Part shown: piece by piece, positions 15,786 to 24,700 of the stretch
Position numbering within the stretch: position 1 is the first letter of the stretch
Layout of the letters: each line of letters begins with the position of its first letter
DNA from: Deltaproteobacteria bacterium
Lineage (GTDB): Bacteria > Myxococcota_A > Polyangia > Polyangiales > Sandaracinaceae
Direction of reading: 5' to 3'
Length of the DNA stretch: 43,235 bases
Assembly: GCA_017303575.1 (NCBI GenBank)
Contig: JAFLCL010000045.1
Span: 1 to 43,235 of the forward strand
Position numbers and translations under genes: made by a program
Notes under the pieces: generated by a model
Databases searched by the model: none
What the model was told of the DNA's origin: nothing
Seen by the model: the letters and a program-made list of their open reading frames with translations, nothing else

Positions 15786-17572
15786 GGGACCGTGATCTCC
15801 AGCACCTCACGGGACGCGACGTCCGTGCGCGTGACGCTGCGTCCATCGGGGAGCTCGACGCGCACCTCCGCGATCGTGCCCGCGTGATCGCCGAGACCGA
15901 AGTGGGCGATGCGCTCGCTCTGACCTTGGTAGTGCGTGCTCTGACCGATCACGAACGTGCGCGGCGCGCTGGTCGCGCTCTCGCGGACCGTGACCCGCGC
16001 GCCGAGGCCCTCGCCCAGCGCGCCGTCCCCGCCGCGCACACGCACGCGCAGCCACGCGTGTCCCTCGCCGCACGCGTTGCGAAAGAGGCTCGGGGTTGCG
16101 CCTTGTCGCGCGACGAAGAGATCGAGGTCGCCGTCGTCGTCGGGATCGAAGACCACGACGCCTCGCGTCTGGGTGCGATCGTCGATCCCCACGCGGCTCG
16201 CCACGTCGACGAAGCGCAGGGCCCCTTCGTTCCGGTAGAAGCGCATCGCGTCGTCCGCATGCGGCGCGAAGTCCCAGCCGTTCGCGATCGCGAGGTCGTA
16301 GTCACGATCGTTGTCGTGATCGAAGAAGACCGCGCCCCACGCCCAGCCCGACTCGAGCACGCCCGCCTCGCGCGTGATCTCGGTGAAGCGGCGCGCGCCG
16401 TCGTTCCTGAACAAGCGGTTGCCCCAGTCGGGGCCGAACGCCATCCAGATCGAGGTCACGAGCCAGTCGAGGTCACCGTCGTCATCGAGGTCCGCGAAGC
16501 TCGCGCCCATCGCGTTGGTCTCGGTGCCCACGCCCGCGGCCCGCGTGCCATCGACGAACGTTCCATCGCCACGCCCGAAGAAGAGACGGCTGGTGCGGAA
16601 GTCGCCGTTGACCGCGAGATCGACGTTTCCGTCGTCGTCGAGGTCGAGCATCGCGACGGCGTAGACGTAGACGCCCGGCATCGCGACCCCGGTCCACGCG
16701 TCCTCCATCGCCACGCCTGCAGCGAGGGTCACGTCCTCGAAGTAGCCCGGCATCGTGGGCCCGCGGTTGCGGAGGAGGCGCGCGTTCGAGGGTCCGTCGT
16801 GCACCGTGTGGAAGCGCCACTCGCCGACGAAGAGATCGAGATCGCCGTCGCCGTCGTAGTCGCCGAACGTCACGCTCGAGCCGAGCAGCGGGCGCATCGA
16901 CGCGATCGCGGCACCGCGCGCCACGGCGACGTCACGAAAGCTCGCGCCCTCGTTGAGGAAGAGGTGGTGCGCCAGACCTCCGAACGTCGCGACGTAGAGA
17001 TCGAGATCGCCGTCGGCGTCCACGTCGCCGAACGCAGCGGCGGCCGTGGGCTCGGTGATCGCGAGGCCGCGTGCGGCGGCCTCGTCGGTGAAGCGGCCCG
17101 TGCCGTCGTTCACGTAGAGCGAGGGCCCGCGATCGATGCGCGTGACGAAGAGATCGTCGTGCCCATCACCGTTCACGTCGCCCACGGCCGCGCCTGCGAG
17201 GCCCCACTCCGCGTCGCAGTGATCCCCGGGGCCGTCGTGCGCGGGATCGTCGAAGCGGCACTCGGGCGGACGACGGTAGGGACCGAACGGATCGCCGAGG
17301 CCGATCTCGGTCGCGACGTCTTCGAAGCACGGTGTCTCGCCCGGCCCCGTGTCGAACGGTGCATCGAGATCGCCGAGGCCGGGCGCATCGAACGGAAACG
17401 ACACGAACGCATCGTCCTCGCTCGGCTCGCTCGCTGCGTCGCGCCGATCGGCGTCGCGTCGTCCCGCGTCGGCGCGCTCGGGCACGCCTCGACACGCGAC
17501 GATCATCGACACGAAGGTGCCGATGGTGAGCGCGTGCTGTAGCCGCGGCGTGGTCATCCGTGCACGCGTCAT
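15782..17572 (-). CDS. CRTAC1/UnbV-type FG-GAP repeat lipoprotein
   Basis: 596 residues from the ATG at 17572 (another ATG at 17557 is equally possible). The leader ending SMIVAC has a lipobox. After an Asp-rich linker, residues about 80-500 form some ten FG-GAP/VCBS units with DxDxDGxxD calcium loops (DVNGDGHDD, DVDADGDLD, DYDGDGDLD, DLDDDGDLD), expected to fold as a beta propeller. The last 90 residues match the ASPIC/UnbV domain (HAWLRVRVRGG, GEGLGARVTV, LPDGRSV). Such proteins are surface or secreted adhesion-like proteins. Coupled by GTGA overlap to the downstream lipoprotein. Domain calls are firm, biological role unknown. Confidence 0.9.
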   Translation of the reverse strand: MTRARMTTPRLQHALTIGTFVSMIVACRGVPERADAGRRDADRRDAASEPSEDDAFVSFPFDAPGLGDLDAPFDTGPGETPCFEDVATEIGLGDPFGPYRRPPECRFDDPAHDGPGDHCDAEWGLAGAAVGDVNGDGHDDLFVTRIDRGPSLYVNDGTGRFTDEAAARGLAITEPTAAAAFGDVDADGDLDLYVATFGGLAHHLFLNEGASFRDVAVARGAAIASMRPLLGSSVTFGDYDGDGDLDLFVGEWRFHTVHDGPSNARLLRNRGPTMPGYFEDVTLAAGVAMEDAWTGVAMPGVYVYAVAMLDLDDDGNVDLAVNGDFRTSRLFFGRGDGTFVDGTRAAGVGTETNAMGASFADLDDDGDLDWLVTSIWMAFGPDWGNRLFRNDGARRFTEITREAGVLESGWAWGAVFFDHDNDRDYDLAIANGWDFAPHADDAMRFYRNEGALRFVDVASRVGIDDRTQTRGVVVFDPDDDGDLDLFVARQGATPSLFRNACGEGHAWLRVRVRGGDGALGEGLGARVTVRESATSAPRTFVIGQSTHYQGQSERIAHFGLGDHAGTIAEVRVELPDGRSVTRTDVASREVLEITVP

Positions 17573-17643
17573 CGTACACGCGGCGCCCGTCACGGACGTG
17601 TCACCGATGAAAGGCACGCGCGCGGCGCTTTGTAGGGAAGCGC

Positions 17644-18252
17644 ATGGAACCCGTGGTGGTAGGCGCGATCACGACTTCGGTCCTGATCCTCGGCGCGCTC
17701 GGCGCGCAGCTGATGCTCCATGCCGCGCGATGGCGTGAGCCCCCGTCGCGCACCGAGGGCGACTACCGCGAGCCCCCGCGAGAGATCGAAGGTGTCGTCG
17801 CCATCCGATGGGACGTGGTCGCCGTCGCGGCCGTGACCTCCCTGTGGTCCGTGTGCACCTACCTCTTCGCGGCCGCAGGCGCGTTGCTCGTCGTGATGGC
17901 GCACGAGGACTCTGCCAGCGCCGTCTTCGTGCCGATCCTCGGCGCTGTCGTCGTCTCGGGCGTGGTGCACGCCTCGATGGCACTGCGCGTCGCCTCGCGC
18001 CTCGTGCGCAGACACGATCGCGTCGCCCGCTCGGCGACCCGCAACACGATCCATGGCGTGATCCACCACGCCGCCGTGCTGCTCCTGTTCGGGTGCTGGT
18101 CGTGGCAAGCGAGCCGTCACGACTTCGAGGAAGCGATGATCTTCCTCGTGCCGATCTGCGTCTTCGGGGCGTTCCTCGCTGGGCTCGTTCACTTCGCAGG
18201 GGCGCACGCCCGCCGCGACGAACGTCAGCTCATCTCGGCGGCGATCATCTGA
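17644..18252 (+). CDS. Integral membrane protein, unknown function
   Basis: 202 residues with a fair ribosome site (AGGGAAG) before ATG. Four to five hydrophobic helices are visible: residues about 5-25, 57-85, 95-113, 140-158 and 165-185. A basic loop (RLVRRHDRVARSATRN) separates helices three and four. A short polar segment (about 28-52) follows the first helix. No catalytic motif. The last 28 bases overlap the 3' end of the opposing thioredoxin gene. Confidence 0.72.
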   Translation: MEPVVVGAITTSVLILGALGAQLMLHAARWREPPSRTEGDYREPPREIEGVVAIRWDVVAVAAVTSLWSVCTYLFAAAGALLVVMAHEDSASAVFVPILGAVVVSGVVHASMALRVASRLVRRHDRVARSATRNTIHGVIHHAAVLLLFGCWSWQASRHDFEEAMIFLVPICVFGAFLAGLVHFAGAHARRDERQLISAAII

Positions 18253-18590
18253 TCGAACCAGCTCGAGGGACGAAGGCCCGACACACGCCCGAGCTCTTCG
18301 CCGCCCTTGTACATGATCAGCGTCGGTGTCGACTGCACCTCGAGCGCCGCCAGTAGCTCGCGCTCCGCGTCGGCCGTGCCGATCTCCACCACACGCACCT
18401 TGCCCGCGTGCCGCGTCGCGACGTCGACGAGGATCGGCTCGAGCTTCTTGCAGGGCGCGCACGTCGCGCTCCACACGTCGACGATCACCGGCACGTCGCT
18501 CTCGAGCACCTTGGCCTCGAACTGCGCCATCGAGCGAACCCGCTCGGGGAGCACCTGCGGTGCGGGCTTGAAGAAGTCGAAGAGACCCAT
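18225..18590 (-). CDS. Thioredoxin-family protein
   Basis: 121 residues from ATG (MGLFDFF); a GTG at 18608 would overlap the upstream stop as GTGA and is the alternative start. The thioredoxin fold is clear: strand PVIVDVWS, active site C44-A-P-C47 and the cis-proline loop QSTPTLIMYKGG. The CAPC dithiol differs from canonical CGPC, which should shift redox potential. No signal peptide, so a cytosolic disulfide reductase or a member specialised for one partner. It follows the SGNH hydrolase gene closely and is likely in the same transcript. Confidence 0.92.
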   Translation of the reverse strand: MGLFDFFKPAPQVLPERVRSMAQFEAKVLESDVPVIVDVWSATCAPCKKLEPILVDVATRHAGKVRVVEIGTADAERELLAALEVQSTPTLIMYKGGEELGRVSGLRPSSWFDQMIAAEMS

Positions 18591-18604
18591 GACGCCGAGC
18601 GGTG

Positions 18605-19732
18605 TCACGGACTCGGCGAGGCGTCGAGGCTCGTGATCGCATCGGCGATCGTGCCCGCGATGACGCGCGTGCCGGTGCGCCCGTAGTGGAGGTTGTCGCT
18701 GCCTGATCGCAGGTCCGCAGGATCGTGCTCGGTGTGCAGCGCTTCGTAGAGGTCGAGCACCGTGAAGCCTGCGCGCTCGGCCTCTTCGCGCACGAAGTCG
18801 TGCAGGGCCTGCCAGCGGTAGTGATCCCAGTGCTCGAGCACCGGCGAGATCACGAAGACGCCGCGCGCCTCGTCCTCGCGAATCGCCCCTCCGATCCGGG
18901 CGATCGCGCGCGCTGCACGATCGCGTCGCGTCTCTTCGCCGAACGCGAGGAGGTACTCGTCGACGTAGCTCCGCTCGAAGCGCGCGCGCTCCCAGAGTCC
19001 ATAGCCGTGCGCGAGCACGCGGAACGTCGCGGCCTCTTCACGCTGCTGGGCCACCCAGTCGATCGTCTCGCGACGCACGGGCGCGACCTCCTCGAGCCAC
19101 GCGTCCTGCGCGTCCTTCTCTTCGCGATCGCGTCCCTCGGCGAAGCGCTCGAAGGGGCCGCTCATGATCACGAAGTCGTTCATGCACCACACCACGACGA
19201 CGACAGCGGGATCGAACGGACGCACGGCGCGCTCGTACCAGATCGCTTCTTGCGTCGTGTCGTAGCCGCTCACGCCGAACGGCAGCACCTCGTAGCGATC
19301 GCGGCCGAGCGCCTCCTCGGTGCGGTCGGGCAGCGAGTCGTGATGCGCCATGAACTCACTCCACACGATCGAGTCGCCGATCATCGCGACGCGCGTGCGC
19401 GAGGCGTCGGGCACGAGCGCGTGCTCTTCGTCGTCGCGCATGCCCGCGGAATTGAAGGCCGCCGCGCCGTACTCCATCTCGACGCTCGCGCTGGGTGTAG
19501 GCTCGTACACGAGGCCCTCGATCGCGGAGCGCCGGTAGATCGTCTCGTTCATGTGGCGGTAGCGATCGCGCCAGCCGCCGTCGTCGCCATCGGGCGTCTC
19601 GTCGTTCGCTGTGCGTGCGCGGTACACGAGCTCCGCCGCGCCGAGCGCGAGCAGCGAGCTCACACCCACGAGCGCGAGCCGCCCTGCGATCGCGACGGCG
19701 GGGGACGGCCGAGAAGCAGGAGCGTCGCTCAC
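18605..19732 (-). CDS. Membrane-anchored SGNH/GDSL-type hydrolase
   Basis: 375 residues from a GTG start; the frame is open far upstream but coding bias and domain structure start here. An N-terminal helix (VAIAGRLALVGVSSLLALGAAEL) anchors it. The SGNH block I is AMIGDSIVWS, with the nucleophile serine in GDS, and the oxyanion Gly and Asn positions follow in PFGVSGYDTTQE and VVWCMND. The catalytic Asp/His pair is near the C-terminus in RSGSDNLHYG (block V D-x2-H). The extended fold resembles acyl-carbohydrate esterases of envelope modification. A 28-codon open frame ends in the GTGA overlapping this start, which may provide coupling. Substrate unknown. Confidence 0.85.
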   Translation of the reverse strand: MSDAPASRPSPAVAIAGRLALVGVSSLLALGAAELVYRARTANDETPDGDDGGWRDRYRHMNETIYRRSAIEGLVYEPTPSASVEMEYGAAAFNSAGMRDDEEHALVPDASRTRVAMIGDSIVWSEFMAHHDSLPDRTEEALGRDRYEVLPFGVSGYDTTQEAIWYERAVRPFDPAVVVVVWCMNDFVIMSGPFERFAEGRDREEKDAQDAWLEEVAPVRRETIDWVAQQREEAATFRVLAHGYGLWERARFERSYVDEYLLAFGEETRRDRAARAIARIGGAIREDEARGVFVISPVLEHWDHYRWQALHDFVREEAERAGFTVLDLYEALHTEHDPADLRSGSDNLHYGRTGTRVIAGTIADAITSLDASPSP

Positions 19733-19875
19733 GCGCGAACGATGCCGGAGGGCGGCGAACGAGGGAAGCGCGCGCTCGGCTTCTGCTCGAGACGAATCGA
19801 CGGGGGCGCCTCCATCGAGCCGCAGTATGACACCGCCGCTCGATCGAGACGCCCCGCACGCGACTGCGCCGCGCG

Positions 19876-21075
19876 TCAGCGCGTCGCGCTGCGCGGCTGA
19901 GGCGAGCGCTCGCCCTCGGATCGGCGCTCCGCGGGCTCGTAGCCCTCGAGGACACGCGCGAGGTAGCGAGCGTCGTCGGTGAGCATCGGCGCATGCAGAC
20001 GGTGCTCGACTCCCTCGTGGCGCACGTGGATGCGCGCCTCGTTCGGATCGCGATCGAGAGGGGTGACGCGGAGCCGCACGGCGCTGGGCACGCGACGCTC
20101 GCGCGGCGGCAGAGGACGAACGGCCCACGGCGTCGTGGTGATCTCCACGCCGGAGGGCGCGAGCTCGAGCACGACCCGCCCAGCGCTTCGAAGCACCGTG
20201 AGGCGCAGCTGATCCCGCAGCGCCCGCACCACGACGACCGCGATCGCGACGAGGAACAGCGCGGGCACGATGGCGATCGCGACGCCGATGGCACGGCCCC
20301 GCGTTGCGATCTCGATGAGCACCGCGCCTGCGCCGATCACCGAGATCGTGCCGACCAGGGCGCCGATCACCATGCCGAGGCTGGCGATCCACTCGGTCAC
20401 GAGGCTGCCTCGAGGACAGCGCGCCTCGAGGCGCCACGTGCTCGTGAGGTCGTCGGGGTCGCCCTCGCACGTCACGCCCTCGGGCATGGGGCCGAAGCGA
20501 ACGGCGAACGGATGGCGCGCGCCCGACTGCTCGGCGTCGCGGTATCCCTCGCGAAGCGCGTTCGTGACGTAGCGGACGCTCGCTTCGTCGTGGAGCGTCG
20601 CGAGGTGCACGCGACGTCCGTCGTCGCGCTCGGCGTAGAGATCCCAGCTCACGAATCGCACGACGGGCTTGCCCCACGGTGCGAGCCGCTCGATCACGAC
20701 GGGCTCGCGCACGCCCCAGCCTTCGACTCGCGTGCGGCGACCGAGTAGGCCGGTGTGCACCACGAGCTCGCGCCGCGAGAGATCGAAGCGCGAACGCTGC
20801 ACTGCGCGCCACAGCGCTGGCGGACCGAGCTGCACGAGCACAGCCAAGGACGCCAGGCCCACGAACACGAACCAGCCGCTCTCGAGGTGATCGTTCAGCC
20901 GCACGTGGAGCACGACCCCGATCCACACGAGCGCCGCGATCCCGAGCAGCACGTAGGCGCGCTTCGGGCTGGAGCCCCGCACGTGGATCACGCGACGTCG
21001 TTCGTCGACGGCGTCGCGGTAGCTGGCCGCCTCACTGCCCGCTTCGTTCACCCGGACCGTGCGCGGGGTGTCCAT
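19876..21075 (-). CDS. Polytopic membrane protein, unknown function
   Basis: 399 residues from ATG (MDTPRTV). Helices are visible at about 42-58 (AYVLLGIAALVWIGVVLHV), 65-84 and a strong pair at about 230-285 (IASLGMVIGALVGTISVIGAG, VAIAIVPALFLVAIAVVVV). Between and after them lie soluble stretches with beta character (FDLSRRELVVHTGLLGRRT). This helix-pair plus PH-like strands recalls bacterial membrane-associated PH/YdbT-type domains, but I cannot confirm that. It is followed in the same direction by the SGNH hydrolase after 143 bases. Confidence 0.7.
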   Translation of the reverse strand: MDTPRTVRVNEAGSEAASYRDAVDERRRVIHVRGSSPKRAYVLLGIAALVWIGVVLHVRLNDHLESGWFVFVGLASLAVLVQLGPPALWRAVQRSRFDLSRRELVVHTGLLGRRTRVEGWGVREPVVIERLAPWGKPVVRFVSWDLYAERDDGRRVHLATLHDEASVRYVTNALREGYRDAEQSGARHPFAVRFGPMPEGVTCEGDPDDLTSTWRLEARCPRGSLVTEWIASLGMVIGALVGTISVIGAGAVLIEIATRGRAIGVAIAIVPALFLVAIAVVVVRALRDQLRLTVLRSAGRVVLELAPSGVEITTTPWAVRPLPPRERRVPSAVRLRVTPLDRDPNEARIHVRHEGVEHRLHAPMLTDDARYLARVLEGYEPAERRSEGERSPQPRSATR

Positions 21076-21145
21076 CCCGAGTGAGGGTAGACCATGAGCC
21101 CTCGACGTTCGGCGATCGCCGCCGAGAGTGGGTGATGGAGCGCGA

Positions 21146-21547
21146 TCACACTGCGTCTTCGAATTCGCCGGGTTGCATGCGCTCGTCGTCGGGTCGCGGT
21201 GCGTGTCGCCGGTCGTAGTTCCAGGTCCCAGGCGCGTCTGCGACGAGATGCTCCGCCTCGAGCGGCAGCTCGGGGATCGGCGCAGGCGTCCAGAGCGAGG
21301 CGGCGGCGGCGTGGTACTCGCCGGTTCGGACGCCGTCGTCGTCCGACGTCTCGTTCTGCCTCGCATCGCGAGGCAGGGGCGCGCGGAGTGATCGCTTCGT
21401 GCGCTTGCGCGCTCTCGGCGGGCGGGCGGGCCAAGCAGCTGCGAGCAGCATTCCGAACGCCGTCATCGTGAGGGCGGCGAGCCACGGAGTGGCTCCCGAG
21501 GAGCTCACGCGCGTCGGCCACGGCCAAGATGGGTTGTGCATGTTCAT
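21146..21547 (-). CDS. Small single-span membrane protein, hypothetical
   Basis: 133 residues. One hydrophobic span (WLAALTMTAFGMLLAAAW, about 23-40) is followed by a very basic patch (RPPRARKRTKRS) and an acidic, Pro-rich tail. The arrangement predicts N-out/C-in insertion with a cytoplasmic tail. Third-position bias is moderate. A 12-bp palindrome lies 15 bases upstream of the start. Family not recognised; coding status is probable rather than certain. Confidence 0.55.
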   Translation of the reverse strand: MNMHNPSWPWPTRVSSSGATPWLAALTMTAFGMLLAAAWPARPPRARKRTKRSLRAPLPRDARQNETSDDDGVRTGEYHAAAASLWTPAPIPELPLEAEHLVADAPGTWNYDRRHAPRPDDERMQPGEFEDAV

Positions 21548-21561
21548 CCTCTCGTCAGACC

Positions 21562-21573
21562 GAACGATCGTTC
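21562..21573. promoter_or_regulatory. 12-bp palindrome, possible repressor operator
   Basis: GAACGATCGTTC is a perfect 12-bp palindrome placed 15 bases before the small membrane protein gene. The form (AACGATCGTT core) resembles TetR-family operators. No TetR gene is in the window, so the link is speculative. Confidence 0.35.
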
Positions 21574-21715
21574 AGCAACGGCCGTGCCCGACCCGGCCGA
21601 GACGCAGAGTCCAAGGATCGTGGGAGCTCTCGCGCTCGCGAGCACCCGCATCGAGGCCGCACGCCGCGCTGCGCGGGCTCCAGGCGCTACGAAGTGAGGC
21701 GCGCGTGCTGTGCCG

Positions 21716-24700
21716 TCAGACGTGTGCGAGGCGCGCGATCACCGAGTCGACCTGGTCGATCGCAGGGGTGATCGGTACGCAGCCGTTCGCATGGGCGACC
21801 GTGTGGAGGCCGGCCTTCGCGAGCTCGGCGACGAGCGCATCGGCCTGATCGCCTGCGTCGATCACGCGATGAAGGCCCTGGCCTCGCAGCGTGAAGCCCT
21901 TCTGCGCCAAGGGCCTCAGCGCATCGGCGAGCTTCGTCGCGAGCGAGGCGACGTCTGCCTTTCGCGCCGCGCGGAGCTGGTGCTGGGCTTGGATCATCGA
22001 CAGCTCGTCGCCGTCCCACGTGGAGACGAACGTGAGCGGCGTCGCCACGAAGTACGGCGCGCTCACGTGCACGTAGCCGTGCTGGCCGCCGGTGAACCAC
22101 GTGAGGAGGTCGGGGACGAAGCTGCCTCCGCCCTCGAGCGAGCCCGCGCGTGTGAACGCCGAGCTCGCGAACGCGCCCGCGCCGCTCTTGAAGTACGCGC
22201 TCGCGGTCTCGACGAGCACGATCGGGATCTTCGTCTCGGCGCGGAGCGCGTTCAGCGCGACGAGGAAGGCAGGCTCGATCACGAGCCCGCTGCGCTCGCC
22301 GATCATCTCGACGTAGACGCCGAGCACCTTCGAGGGACCGCCGGCCGACGCGATCACGGTGCGCAGCGACTCGATCGTCTGTGCCACGCCGACGATCGCC
22401 GGGTGCGGCACACGCGGGAACGCGAAGTGTGCGGGGCCTTGTCGGTGTGTGCGCGGATCGGAGAGCGAGCGCGCGGCCGCCGTGGTGTGACCGACGTAGC
22501 CGCCCTCGAGGCCGATCGCGATCTGACCTTCCTTGCGGTGCCAGCGCAGCATGCGGAGCGACTTGTCGAACGTCTCGTCACGGCCCGAGGTACAGAAGAC
22601 GTGCGGCAGATCGGGGACGACGGCGGCCACGTGCTCGGTCGCGCGGACGACCGCAGGCGTGAGGTAGTTCACCAGCGTGAGCTTGTTCACCGCGGGGCCT
22701 GCGAGCGCGCCCTGGCTCGCGAGCTCGACGATCGACGCCGGCGGCGTCGCGAACGGAGACACCACGCTCGAGCACACGTCGAGCGAGGTCTCTTCGGCGA
22801 GCTCACGCACGGGCGCGTGGCTCTCGGGCGCGAGCCCGCGCAGCGGCTGTCGGTAGTAACGCGCGACGCCCACGCCTCCCTCGTACTGCTTGTCGAGGCG
22901 GAACACCGTGTACGCGCCGAAACGATCGTTGATGCGGCTCATCGCATCGGCATGGCCTACGCGGTTGCGACCGACCATCCAGCGGTAGCGCGGCGTCCCG
23001 TCCGCGTTCTTCTCCTCGCGCGTCTCGCGCAAGAGCGCCTCCTTCAGGCGCGTCCCGAGCCCGAGCCCGTTCAGACGCAGGCCATTGGCGCGGGGGTCGA
23101 TCGTGAGCGCGACTGTGTACGCGCTGTCGTTCTGACCACGGTGCGGGTCGCGATCGGGGCCCTGCATCTCGCTCACGTCCTCGAGCGGGCAGGCGATCGC
23201 CGATCCGATGAGGTGCTCCACGCCGTGCTCGTCTCGCTCGAACGCGACGATGCCGACGCCACCTGCGTGCGTGAAGCCCATCGCGAGGCGCGCCTCGGGG
23301 TCGCGACGCGCCGGCTCGTAGACACGCTCTTCGAGCGCGAGGATCTGCGGGAGGATCGTGGCCTTCTCGTCGCGCCGGGCGCGGCGGATCACCACGCGCG
23401 CAGCATCGATCGTGGGCTTCGGCGCTGCGTGCGTGCCCGCGTGCGGCGCCGCGACCGACGGCATCGGCGTCTCGTCCCACTCGGGCGCGGGCGTGCCGGT
23501 TCCGTGCGTCCAGCCGTGCGCCTCGAGCCACGCGAGGCTCTGGTGGATGGTGGCGAAGAGGAAGCGCAGATCGCGCTCGGTCATGCGCGCCTGGAGGCGA
23601 TAGCGGACGGTGCGATCGCCCGCCGCGAACACGATCGCGCCCCGCGAGAAGCGGCCCGCGAGGTACTGCGCGAGGTGCGTGGGCGTGGGCAGCTCGAACG
23701 CGAGCGCGAAGCCGCGCGCGCGGGGGTTCGAGACGAGGTGCGACCAGCGCTGCGAGAGCGTGGGCAGCTCGGCCTTCACGATCGCTTCCATGCGTGTCGC
23801 GTCGTCGCTCTCCGCGAGCAGCGAGGCATGCAGGCGTCCGCGCACGAGCGAGGCCGCGAACGCCTGGGTGGGCTCGGGATCCGCGTAGCGGCTCATCACC
23901 ACGCCGACCTGCGCGCGCTTGGCGAAGAGCACGCAGTCGGGCGTGTCGCTCGCGCCGTGGCGATCGACGAGACCGAACGATCGGTGCCACGCGAAGCCGC
24001 CGTGATCGCCGTCGACGACGCTGCCCCCGAGGCCGAAGCCCGCCTGCACCTCGTCCATGATCAACGACGTGTGGAGCGCGCGCGTGAGCAGACGAAGACC
24101 ACGATGGAAGCGCGGCGTGGCGTAGCGGTCGCCGCCCTCGCTCTGCATCGGCTCGATCACGACCGCGAAGAACGTCCCCGAGGCGATCTGCTCGGCGACG
24201 AAGAGCAGCGCGCTCGCCTCGGCGCGGATCAGCGGGTCCTCGTGCGCCGCGAACTTCGTGCGGAAGCCCTCGACGTCACCCGCGCCGAGCAGCGTGCGCC
24301 AGCCTTCGGGATCGCTCGGTCCGATCGGATCGGGGCTCGTCCACGTGGGGTAGGGTGCGAACGTGACCTCGTAGCCCGCGATCTCGAAGGGCACGCGCTT
24401 GCTCGGCGAGTGGCTGGCATAGAGCGACAGCAGCGTGCGGCCGTGGAAGCTGCCGTCGAAGGCGAGGAGCTTGGTGGCCTCGGGCTTCTGCAGGCGACAC
24501 AGCGCATACGCCTTCTCGTTCGCCTCCGCGCCACACGCCGTGAAGCACACCGTCGGGAGGCCAGGGACCAGCGCGCGAAGCGCCTCGGCGTATTGATCGG
24601 CGAGCTGCTTGCCGGTGCCGTGCGTGATCGGATGTGCACGCACGAGCGTGTCGCCGAACGTGCCCTCGACGTACGCGTTCACGAGCGCGTCGTCGTTGAA

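Noticed and set aside
16096..17529. Repeated GTCGCCGTC-type sequence resembling a DNA tandem repeat
   Set aside because: It is the reverse strand of codons for DxDGDGDLD calcium loops in the FG-GAP protein, so a protein repeat rather than a DNA element.
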